Source: Pegea sp. RAD2-039
Taxonomy: Eukaryota > Chordata > Thaliacea > Salpida > Salpidae
Reading direction: 5' to 3'
Length of the DNA: 64,000 nt
Assembly (NCBI GenBank): GCA_034620365.1
Contig: JAQGEQ010000020.1
Span: forward strand, 248,001 to 312,000
The stretch's first letter is position 1, and each line of letters starts with the position of its first letter. The position numbers were made by a program, and so were the translations under genes. The notes below the pieces were generated by a model, which searched no databases, was not told the origin of the DNA, and saw only the letters and a program-made list of their open reading frames with translations. Positions 41,901 through 51,229 of the stretch are shown here, piece after piece.

Positions 41901-42174
41901 GCTTTTTACAATGATAATAATGATGTAAGAGATAAAGTGGTTGGGATTGAAAAACTTTCAAGTGGATTGGTTCCTTCTGTATCGGGTATTAAGAAATCAA
42001 TTAAAAGGTTTTTACATTTGAATCTTTGAAAGTTTTCTTATTTGATGTTTTTTGTTTTATAGAAAATCTAGTTTAAAGTCTCTCTGTGATGAAGCATCAG
42101 GAAGCTCAATAAAGAGACAGAAACTGGTTGACGTCGACGACTCAAAACTTCCTGATGAAGATGAAGAACTCTAA
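38924..42174 (+). CDS. Divergent NAP/SET-family histone-chaperone-like protein with long acidic Ser-rich tail
   Basis: A 694-residue protein. Exons are 38924-39019, 39301-39408, 39735-39907, 39957-40060, 40123-40305, 40395-40523, 40571-40672, 40756-40870, 40926-41011, 41068-41169, 41233-42007 and 42063-42174. Residues about 69-390 follow the NAP fold in order: a long helix (QQKAFLAIQNHM ... LQQMYQEKFYKPLQKLQ), then NFWKKVLCLSNPIVSNLM, then GFEIVFKFSPNPYFHNRKILKKYL (compare SET DFYFDENPYFENK), STKIVWK, a SFFNFF-like SINCFFDYLEF, and DYTIGIYISDVMIPNAF. Known NAP/SET proteins bind histones. The last 300 residues, mostly one 775-bp exon, are Ser/Asp/Lys-rich and predicted disordered. They end with basic clusters (KKSIKRKS, KRQK) that suggest nuclear import, then an acidic end DEDEEL. 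The 49-bp intron after exon 3 uses a GTCATT donor, chosen because it restores the frame. The subfamily is not resolved. Confidence 0.82.
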
Positions 42175-42236
42175 ATGTAGAAACTAAAACCTCATTCTTA
42201 GTTGCTTCCCGTTTTGTATTGTTTTGTTAAGCTCGT

Positions 42237-42242
42237 AATAAA
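42237..42242 (+). terminator. Polyadenylation signal of the NAP-like gene
   Basis: An AATAAA hexamer lies about 60 bases past the stop codon, followed by a GT/T-rich stretch. That is the expected arrangement for cleavage and polyadenylation. Confidence 0.6.
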
Positions 42243-43000
42243 CCTCTGATTTTCGAAGAGAAAATCTGCTTCTTTTTTATTTATGGAAATCCAAATTTAT
42301 TTCTGATTTTCATTTCAACATCTCTTTTTAATTCTTGTCACAGCTTTCAAGCAGGGTATTGTTTAGCTTGAATGAAATATATTTGTAGCTATATGAGTTG
42401 GTTATGTGGGAAAAGTAGCATTTCGATTACTTTTAATTTAAGAGTAAACTGTTTGAAGGAGGTTATTATCAACACATTGCAACTGAGTAACACACGACTT
42501 TATTGGATTTGGTAGTTAAAGGTGTTGACTGAATTAGTTATTAAAACTATAAATATAACTGCTTAAGCTTTAGCCACAAAACTTGTTTGTAAAACTACAC
42601 AGTTGTCGTAAATTGATATAAAAAAAATGCAACAACAAATGAACAAATACAATTTATTGCACTGAACTATTGAAAAACGTCAATCAGAAGAATAGATTAG
42701 GAGAACTAGCAGAAAGGAGATATTCAAAGAGCAGCTACAATTGTCAGAAACATATCTTTAAATAAGATGCTTACAAATTTCAGTTATTCTTTGGTGTATT
42801 CAAGCGTAAAAACTAAAAGTAATAAACCTTTGAAAGAGTTTTGTAATTCTACAAAGTTGAACAAATATTCACTTGTTTTGTTGGTTCATTTCTAATTTCG
42901 CAGCAGCAGAATTACTGACAAATTTTGAAGAAGAAAAAAGAATAAAAATTAACAACAAAAAAACATAATCTATCAGAAAATTTCGACATTTCAAAACTGT
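42243..43000. other. Convergent gap between the NAP-like gene and VPS15
   Basis: About 0.75 kb lies between two tail-to-tail genes. No coding sequence is seen. A minus-strand AATAAA (bases 42653-42658) about 340 bases past the VPS15 stop is the likely end of its 3' UTR. Confidence 0.55.
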
Positions 43001-46000
43001 TCATAACCAAATTGAAATTACTCCAGTACTACTAGTTGTAATTAGTGATCGTTGATTACCTTCATAAATCGCCAAATCAGTGAAAATCTGACGATTGTGG
43101 ACAGGTATATTATGTTCACCATGTTCTCGTTTACTCCCTTTTATAAACAGTTCTTCTTGTGGGTTGATGTTGCCACTTAAAGTCTGAACATCAGATAAAG
43201 TTTGCTTGATCTTAGTAATTCTTTCTTGTATGATGTCAAGACCATCAACAAGACGTGACTCATATTCAACTGTATAGCTGACTTGTGGACTTTTATTCAA
43301 CTCAGGGCCGCAAATTATTCGACTTTCTGAGGCGGTTTCAGTCTGCCAAAGACGAATACGACCATCATTACCAGCAGTGAACACATGTAAACCATTATTT
43401 GTCATATTTGCATGCATTCCATTGACTGTATCAGAGCTTTTGTGCGTCATTGATATGGGTGAAGTCGAACTGCCCCACAAAACTAAGTCTTTGGTGCCTT
43501 GTTCTATATTCCATTCGTCTACTTCATTGTTGCCATCTACAGCTGATAAGATTGAGGATGGTTTGCTAGGATGTCGGATCAATTTACGGATTCTTGAACA
43601 AGAACAATGACGGAATCTACTGATTGGAATTTGGAATCGTAGATCCCAGCAAACATGAGTACCTTGTGAGGTACCAGTACATAACCAGTTGTGAGCGTAA
43701 TCAGTACACAATGAAAGAGGTAGACCGTACTGAGTGTCTTGTTGGAATTGGTAAGCTGTTTTCCAACTTCTTCTATCAATTGCTACAATGTTTCCGAAGC
43801 TGGTTATATAGATGAAGAGATTGGAAGCAAATAAAGACTGGATATCAGTGATGCTTCCACATTCGGATTTATTGACTGCAATCTTCTTCATCACTGGAGT
43901 ATGTGATTCAAAATCAGGCATTTCTGATGATCTTGCTGACATCTTTGTTAGATTTATCAAATGTAACATACCATCATCTGATGAACAGATGACGTCATTA
44001 TCGCCACAAAACGCGAGACATTTAAGAGCGCCACCGAAGTGAGAACATGTGGCCCGTGACCGGTTGACAACCATTTTTCTCTCAAATTCCTGAGGTTCCC
44101 ACAACTTGAGAGTTCGATCAGACGATGCAGTGACGAAGTAATTATTTGAGGAGCTTGTAACCACTTTATTGATACATCCTGAATGTTCTGTCATTCTCGA
44201 CAACAAAACTCCTTTTGGTTTCCATATTTTACTTAAATTACTCATTTTATGATTTGCATAATCGTCTAGATGTTTCTGTTCAACACTCAAACTGTAATTG
44301 TTTCTTTTACGATGAACAAGAGTTCGAAGACCTCGCATACATTCAGGATAAGTAACGTTATTTGGAGCTTTTTTTGTTGTATCTGTCAGATCTTGTACAT
44401 CAGCTACTTCTAGCTGAGACATCGAAATTGCCGGGCTACTAACGTTACTTGTTGACTTGGTGACATGAGGGTGATGCGAAGGTGGTTTCGAACTGCTGCT
44501 ACTGCTTCCAAACATAGTCTTCCATTCTTCATTAAGTTCTTGATTTTGTTCAAGTCCTTGTCCAACTCTTCTGTTGTTCATATTTCGTTTATTTTCTCCA
44601 GATTTCAAGCTAGGTCTCAAATCAGCATGTCTTCTAAGACGACCTGTCTTCTTATAAAGTTTTTTCAAATCAATTTCACCTTTTCTATGATCTTCATCTT
44701 CAAGATCGTTTTGTTTTGATTGAAGATCCTTATGACGTTTAATAATATGCTTCTCTAACTGTAATAAAGCTTCTAACTCATAAGATGAAAGCTTTTTTGC
44801 CAGCAGTTTACTCATTAATAAGCTTGATGTGTTAGCAGAATTATTAACTTGTCCATACTCGACATGATACTTTAAATGAGAAAAGAAATTCTCCAGATCT
44901 TTCGAGTTACAGATCATGCTATAGACATCATAACTTAAAGGAGGCCGTAATGCTGACATTAATATGATTGTATTATGTAGTTGTAAGACTTCACCTTCGA
45001 TATAAGTTGATAATAAAGGTAATAAGAAGCAATGGTGATCGACAGGGTTTAACAGCTTTGCACAGGCACTGATGAAGCCAACTGTGTTTAATCTGATCCA
45101 TTTACAAGGATGAGCTAGATACGGTACACAGTTACAAAGTAGAATGTTCATTAAATCTTTAGTTAAAAGACCAAGCTTAGCTAATTGTTCACTTGTAGTA
45201 AGTGTTGTTGCTATCACAAAATCTTCTTTATCGTTTAGACCTTGAGTTAGTAAAGGAGGTAGAATGTTAGATGCTTGCCACCCAATATAAGAACAAACTG
45301 GTACAAGAGTTGAGAAGAAAGCTGCACGCAGTTGCCAGTCTTGTTGGTTATTTAAAACTGTGATCATGTGACTAAGGAGAAAGTCATTAGCTCGATTTTT
45401 TCCGAAAAACTTGCAAAGAGGTGCCATTGATTTATCTAAAAGAATTCGTTTTATGGAGCTTTCAGCATCACTCATTACTTTTCCGATATGATGTCTGAGA
45501 AAACTGATTAAACTATCATACTCACGATTCATATTTAAGCTTGATAAATTATTATCATCAGATTGTGTTGGTTCTTCTTGGTTTTGATTTAAACATTGTA
45601 AAGCTTTATTTGTATACACAGAAATGAACTTTGCATAAGCTTGGCGGACAAGACTGTCTTCATCTTTGCAGCATCTGTCCAAAGATGGAAAAATAAACTC
45701 ACCAAACACTGGGACTTCATGTTTTGATATACTCGATACATTTGAAAGACACATGGCTAAAGTATCCAGGACCCTTGATCTTATCCGAGGGGTAGAGTCG
45801 CGAAGAAGTGAGACTAAATACGGAACAATTCTTTCCATAATATCTTCATTTGGCAAATAAGAGGAAAATTTTTCAACAAGTTCAAGCATATTCAGTTTTG
45901 TTACACAATAACTAAGGTTTCTTACACATGATAATAATAAAGATGTAAGTATTGAGACAGCTGCAGAACCATCTTTATGGTATTTGACTTGTGCAAAAAT

Positions 46001-46987
46001 TTCATCTTGATTATTAAATAAAGTCATGATTGTATCATCTGCTGATTGTTGTGGATTTTCACAAAACTTTCCCAGGTAATGTTTGAGAAAAGTGTAAAAT
46101 ATATCCGGAAATATGATACCTTTGTACTCTAAAAGATATTGTTCAGCCGTTTTTCGTTTTTTTGGATCTAATTCAATCATAGATTTAACTAATTTACGAA
46201 CATGCTTATCTTGAATCTGATCAAGAACTTCTTTACGATCGGTTGTTCCAGATTTGTAAGCAAGTAACTGTGAGAGGTCAAACATACAGGCACCATCAGT
46301 AAAAATTTCAGCAATTACACAACCAGCAGCAAAGATATCATGAGCTGGGTTTAATCTACCTCCATAGCTTTCTTGTGTATTTGCAACAAATCTTTCAGGC
46401 GCTATATAACATGTTCTTCTTCTGGCAGTATCATAAAAATAATTAAAATTTGCTGGGTTATTAGAAGGTAACTTAACAGGTTTATAACATGCAAAGTCGG
46501 TTAACATTAACCAGTTCCAACTGGTCAATGTAACATTTTCACTTTTAATATCACCATGACATATATTTACATTTGCCAATTGATTTAAGGCACATAATAA
46601 CTGAAAAGTAACCCATTTTCTATCAATCTCCTTGTAAAATGGTCTTGTACTAAGTCTATCATATAAATTATGCTTAATAAACTGACGAACTAGAAAAGCT
46701 GCCTTGTCAGTAGTATGAAATTTTTTCATTGGTAAACAGTTTGAAGATTGTGCCAAATTTTCTCTAAGTAACATTAATTCTTTTTTGTGTTTTTCCAGAT
46801 CATATTTTGCTTCAGGTAAAATAAAGACTTTGATAACAACCCAACCTTCTGTACAAGAGGCTCGAGCAACTTTCATGAACCTGGTGCTGCCTAAACTTTT
46901 ATCATATTTATATTGATTCACATCATTCAAAAACGTTTCAACAGAAAGAACTTGAGATGGAGGCATTGAAACTAGACTGTTACCCAT
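43001..46987 (-). CDS. PIK3R4: PI3-kinase regulatory subunit 4 / VPS15 (p150), single uninterrupted frame
   Basis: The product is the 1328-residue scaffold of the class III PI3-kinase (VPS34-VPS15-Beclin) complex, which makes PI3P for endosomal sorting and autophagy; human PIK3R4 is about 1,350 residues. The protein starts MGNSL, fitting the N-myristoylation rule for membrane attachment, and this fixes the start. A kinase-like domain covers about residues 25-290, with VVIK (K53), HGDIKSEN (144-151) in place of HRD, DFA (164-166) in place of DFG, and YIAPERF. HGD and DFA are the usual VPS15 variants. HEAT-type helical repeats fill about 370-680. A charged low-complexity linker precedes C-terminal WD40 repeats (TASSDRTLKLWEP, TAGNDGRIRLWQT, STTGVISIWL-like end). 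No intron interrupts the coding region, unlike every other complete gene here; an intron in the 5' UTR cannot be excluded. Confidence 0.97.
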   Translation of the reverse strand: MGNSLVSMPPSQVLSVETFLNDVNQYKYDKSLGSTRFMKVARASCTEGWVVIKVFILPEAKYDLEKHKKELMLLRENLAQSSNCLPMKKFHTTDKAAFLVRQFIKHNLYDRLSTRPFYKEIDRKWVTFQLLCALNQLANVNICHGDIKSENVTLTSWNWLMLTDFACYKPVKLPSNNPANFNYFYDTARRRTCYIAPERFVANTQESYGGRLNPAHDIFAAGCVIAEIFTDGACMFDLSQLLAYKSGTTDRKEVLDQIQDKHVRKLVKSMIELDPKKRKTAEQYLLEYKGIIFPDIFYTFLKHYLGKFCENPQQSADDTIMTLFNNQDEIFAQVKYHKDGSAAVSILTSLLLSCVRNLSYCVTKLNMLELVEKFSSYLPNEDIMERIVPYLVSLLRDSTPRIRSRVLDTLAMCLSNVSSISKHEVPVFGEFIFPSLDRCCKDEDSLVRQAYAKFISVYTNKALQCLNQNQEEPTQSDDNNLSSLNMNREYDSLISFLRHHIGKVMSDAESSIKRILLDKSMAPLCKFFGKNRANDFLLSHMITVLNNQQDWQLRAAFFSTLVPVCSYIGWQASNILPPLLTQGLNDKEDFVIATTLTTSEQLAKLGLLTKDLMNILLCNCVPYLAHPCKWIRLNTVGFISACAKLLNPVDHHCFLLPLLSTYIEGEVLQLHNTIILMSALRPPLSYDVYSMICNSKDLENFFSHLKYHVEYGQVNNSANTSSLLMSKLLAKKLSSYELEALLQLEKHIIKRHKDLQSKQNDLEDEDHRKGEIDLKKLYKKTGRLRRHADLRPSLKSGENKRNMNNRRVGQGLEQNQELNEEWKTMFGSSSSSSKPPSHHPHVTKSTSNVSSPAISMSQLEVADVQDLTDTTKKAPNNVTYPECMRGLRTLVHRKRNNYSLSVEQKHLDDYANHKMSNLSKIWKPKGVLLSRMTEHSGCINKVVTSSSNNYFVTASSDRTLKLWEPQEFERKMVVNRSRATCSHFGGALKCLAFCGDNDVICSSDDGMLHLINLTKMSARSSEMPDFESHTPVMKKIAVNKSECGSITDIQSLFASNLFIYITSFGNIVAIDRRSWKTAYQFQQDTQYGLPLSLCTDYAHNWLCTGTSQGTHVCWDLRFQIPISRFRHCSCSRIRKLIRHPSKPSSILSAVDGNNEVDEWNIEQGTKDLVLWGSSTSPISMTHKSSDTVNGMHANMTNNGLHVFTAGNDGRIRLWQTETASESRIICGPELNKSPQVSYTVEYESRLVDGLDIIQERITKIKQTLSDVQTLSGNINPQEELFIKGSKREHGEHNIPVHNRQIFTDLAIYEGNQRSLITTSSTGVISIWL

Positions 46988-48095
46988 TATAATTTGTTTT
47001 ACAACTAATTAAAAATCAAAGATATGTTTAGATGTCTATCTATAAAAATATTAAAGAAATCAAATAGATCTATTAGTTGAATAACTGATTTAAGATAAAA
47101 ATTAAAAACTTTAATATTTAAATTAAGATTCAAAATGGATAAGAAAAATAGGCTTACTTATCTTTAAAAAATACACAAAAAGCTTTTATCTACTTAAATT
47201 ATTCCTTTATATTCGAATATTCAAACACAGTTTATAATACTTTTTGACTTTTTGAAAATGTTACCAAAGTCAAAAAATTGTTTTATAAAAGTTTATGTTA
47301 GGAATAAAAGCAAAAATATTTCTAGTAAATACCTTTAATGTAGACAGATTAAAAATAGAATAAAAAAAATTAAAAATAAATAGGTAAGAATATTATTTGA
47401 CACAAAAAGAAATAGTATTTCCTATCAACTTAAATACATTCTTTAAAAAACTTTAAATATTTCATATTTTTGCTATTTAAAAGGAAACTAAATAAAATGT
47501 ATAAATATTTCATCACTAACTTACCAAACAAATTAGATAGATTAGTTATTACATTTACATAATTAATTAACTAATATCAATATATAATTATATAAATATT
47601 ATTTCATCAATTACTGTTCCAACAAATATTACTTCAAAACTGGTTCTGGAAACTGTTTTCGGAAATTATTTTGCAGTTTTTTAAAGGCTATTCACGATAT
47701 TATGATCTTAGTTACTCATATTTAGTTTGTCGGTATAAAATGGCCATATATTAGATGTACACTTGATAATTTTACTTGTTTATCAATAAGACTTTTATAT
47801 AAAATGAAAGTGTTTTAAAAGTTTATTCATACAATTAGGAAATTTCCATTTTACGCTCATTATTTTATAATAAAAATGAGAAACTTTGCAGAAACAACCA
47901 CTACTACCCCTAAATTGCATTGTATTATGATAATGAGTTTTGCAAACCTTAAAAATAATCAGCTTTAAATACTTTCGTTTTGAAAAATTATCTAATTGTA
48001 GCTCAAAATATTTAAATATGAAACAAACATGGCAGATAAATATCTATATAACTGTGATAACGGTGTTTAAGAATTGCCGAAAGTTTATTCTAGAT

Positions 48096-49828
48096 TAGTG
48101 GTTCTCAAATTTTTTAAACTTTTGATTATTTCAAACTCTTTTAATCTGTGGACTACATGAACGGACAACAAAGCATTTTACGGAATGCACTCAAATGAGA
48201 TCGCATATTTTGGTTCAAAAAAGACAACTCAATATTTGTGGAAACATAAATCATCTTAAGACATCATTATATTTTTCTGTGCTCTTTTCTAACAACGAAA
48301 AAATAATATTTTTCGGCTAGTAGCTGATTGAAATATTTAAGATAACATTTTACTTTTTTATTCTAGGTAGCGAATTGAAAACTGTTTTAATCTATACCAC
48401 GATTACCTAAAGTATGACGAGAATTTTATATATTTTTTAAATAATTTAAATCATTAATATCACATGATTAATTGCTTTGCTACGAATACTTTTTTTATAA
48501 AAAAAAGGCTATATTATATTTATCTAAATTAAGTCAACCATACAACACACACCATAACCATACAAGCTTTTTTTAACACTGAACCCACAAACTCAAATAA
48601 ATTTATGGAAGTCCTAAATGAATCTGCCATCACTCATTTGCTGGCTAATATCAGTCTAAAACTCAAATGCTTCCGAAGAGAATACTTAGATAACTATTGT
48701 AATATATATAATATATTGATGTAATATGCAGTCATTTGTTAAAGATGATTAATAAATAGAGATAAAACTAATAATAGATTTATACAATGCCCTGGGACTT
48801 TGGCATCAATACAAGCCCAGAAATTAGAGCCAATAGACCAGGTATTGTTATAAAAGATAAAAACAACAAAATGCGTTTACTAATAGACGTCGCAGTATCA
48901 AGCGATTCAATGTATAAGGAATTTGAAAAGAAATTGAAATATGAGGGTATAGAAATATAAACCCGAACTATCGGAGAGTAATTGCTGAAATACTTCCAGT
49001 TGTGATTAGCGCATTTGGAATAACTTAAAAGGAATTAAAAAAAATCACCGAAAAAATACTAGGAACAATTCAAGGAGCTGAAATTCAAAAAATAAGGGAA
49101 CAGCGCAGACAACGTAAACTTGCTTAATTGAATTCAAAACGTTTCTGAACCTTCTTTCTAAGAGTATTACTAACTTACTTATCTAATGTTACTATGCATC
49201 GCCTGATACCTGCATGATTTACTTTCGATCTTTTACATTTATTGGTTTAACTGTTTATGACATGCTCTGAACTACTATCATTATATTTATGTTATAATTT
49301 CAGCCTAGATAGAGTAGCTAGTGAGCAAGCTCTCTAATTTCCGAGAAATAAACACACCAATCTAAAACAATTAAAGAATAATTTTAAAAAAATTTAAACA
49401 ATATATACTTTAAAGTATACTTTAATCTAACTTTAAGATATATTTTGATTTGTTGTCTTTCTAGAGAGATCAAGTTGATTCCACTGTTAGAAAGATTGAA
49501 AACTATTTCTAAATTTAATTGGAGAGTTTCTCACAATCACACAAAGTCTTGCAGGAAAGGTGAAAAAACTATGAAGATGTCATGTGAAGGAATAGTCATA
49601 AAAATATCTGATTTTACCCCCTACAAAATTCTAAATGTACTTTATCATTATGAAGTAAATAAAATTTTGGTTTGAAATGAATCAACTTTTAGTTTACTGA
49701 GATTAGGTATCCATTGATTTTATAAAACTTAATTTAGTGATTTGATAATCTAAATATTTAATTTTTTCTTTTTGAATTCGTATTTCTACCTTTTCAAATC
49801 TACAGTAGAATAAGTCTTGGAACCACTA
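48096..49828. mobile_element. Possible hAT-like DNA transposon remnant (inverted ends)
   Basis: TAGTGGTTCTCAAATTTTTT at 48096-48115 resembles the CAGTGGTTCTCAAAC ends common in hAT elements. It is followed by TGTGGACTACATGAACGG, which also recalls such ends. An inverted TAGTGGTTCCAAG end occurs at 49816-49828. No clear 8-bp target duplication flanks the pair and no transposase is present, so the two ends may belong to one old non-autonomous element or be independent. Confidence 0.35.
48781..49360 (+). mobile_element. Degraded non-LTR retrotransposon (LINE) 3' fragment
   Basis: Translation gives the C-terminal signature found downstream of many LINE reverse transcriptases: EIRANRPGIVIKDKNNK, LLIDVAV, KKLKYEGIEI, then in another frame VVISAFGIT and a KILGTIQGAEIQKI-like stretch. 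Reading it needs a frame change, and stops interrupt it, so it is dead. About 230 bases of possible 3' UTR follow, ending near an AATAAA at 49347-49352. The clade is uncertain (R2/NeSL-like C-termini look similar). Confidence 0.65.
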
Positions 49829-51229
49829 AGCTAAGCTAAATCAAGTTCTGTACCATAAGTGATAAATAATAGCACTGAAGAACAAACGAAACACTGACAG
49901 ATTATATAAGAATGCTTCTTGAGAATTACAAAGTCCCTTCTACTTAAGCGCCATGTTTTACAGTTATTACAGTATATAGTTTGGATTTATACAATAACAA
50001 TAATATATTATATATATAATATTATTTGTGAAAATGTGTGTTAGCAACGTGTGGTCTTTCAAGTGCCCTTCCTTCGCGTTTATTATCTATGATTTTTGCT
50101 CTAAACAAAATCGAAGTAATGATCATTACAAATAAAACAAACAAGCCTCAAAATATTTAGTTAAAAATCAATAGTAACCACAGGTTTGCTAACTGTACAA
50201 ATTTGTAGTTCAATTAATGTTTCAACTCAGAATTTTCTTGTAGATGATGTCTAATACAATTTCAATCATATATGAATGGTAGATATAAACATATATTCAA
50301 ATTTATATTTTTTATTAAATTCAAATATTTGTGTAATTTGATTATCTTTCACTAAAATTGTTTTTTGTGTTATTTATTTCAAATTTCAAGTCATATTGAA
50401 CCATACTTTTTGATGAAAATTTGCTAACTTCATTCATCCAGTTACTATCGACTATCTAACCTGTTTTGTTAGAACAATTCTGTAAGCAAGTTTTTTAAAT
50501 TATAAATTTTAACTATAAAATAATTTCTGGTTAATAAAATTTAGAAATATCGATCATTTTTAAATGATAATTATCTAAACCATTTGTTTAATATTTAAGG
50601 AAGTTTTCCAACTTTTAAATCAGAATAAACAACAAATTGTAAAAGAACTACTTAAGTACTTTATAGTAAACACATAAAAATATTTTTATAAAAAAAAAGA
50701 TCTTGATTTCTTACTAAATATCTCACCATCTAAATTGCTACAGGCATTAAAGTTTGTAGAATTTAGAAGAAGTTATCACAAGGTTTAAAATTAGACGGCT
50801 TCTATTTTCTCCTGAGTTTTGAAAGATATATATAATGATTAAGTTATATAAAAGGGAAACATTTTATTCCGTGATCGTAAAAGAAGTAGATGAAGTATTT
50901 TTAACGAGTATCATATTTATTTTGTGGTTGAATCAGAGATTAGACTTAAATAACTAAAAGTAGTTTTTTTTATGTTATATTATATATGAATTATTTTTGT
51001 CGGTAATAAAATTTGATATCATAATTTATGTTAAAATCTTTCAAATTAAAAATCAGTCAATGCTGATCAACCATCTCTTTATGAAATTTTCATTAATTAT
51101 TTTAATCTGAAGTTTAAAAATGTCAAATTTTGTAGTTTAATTCTGTAACTGAGATTGAATAAAAATTTTTCACAGCTGAAAATTAATTAAACTTTTTTTA
51201 ATCTTTACATTTTTCGTGTAAAAGTAAAC

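Larger units (their letters stand above)
46988..51229. other. Divergent gap between VPS15 and the CCP-trefoil gene, with transposon debris
   Basis: About 4.2 kb, extremely AT-rich, including AT palindromes near 48705 and 50000. No host exon is recognised. The middle part holds a LINE 3' fragment between two inverted hAT-like ends. The promoters of both flanking genes must lie at the two sides, but no element can be assigned. Confidence 0.55.
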
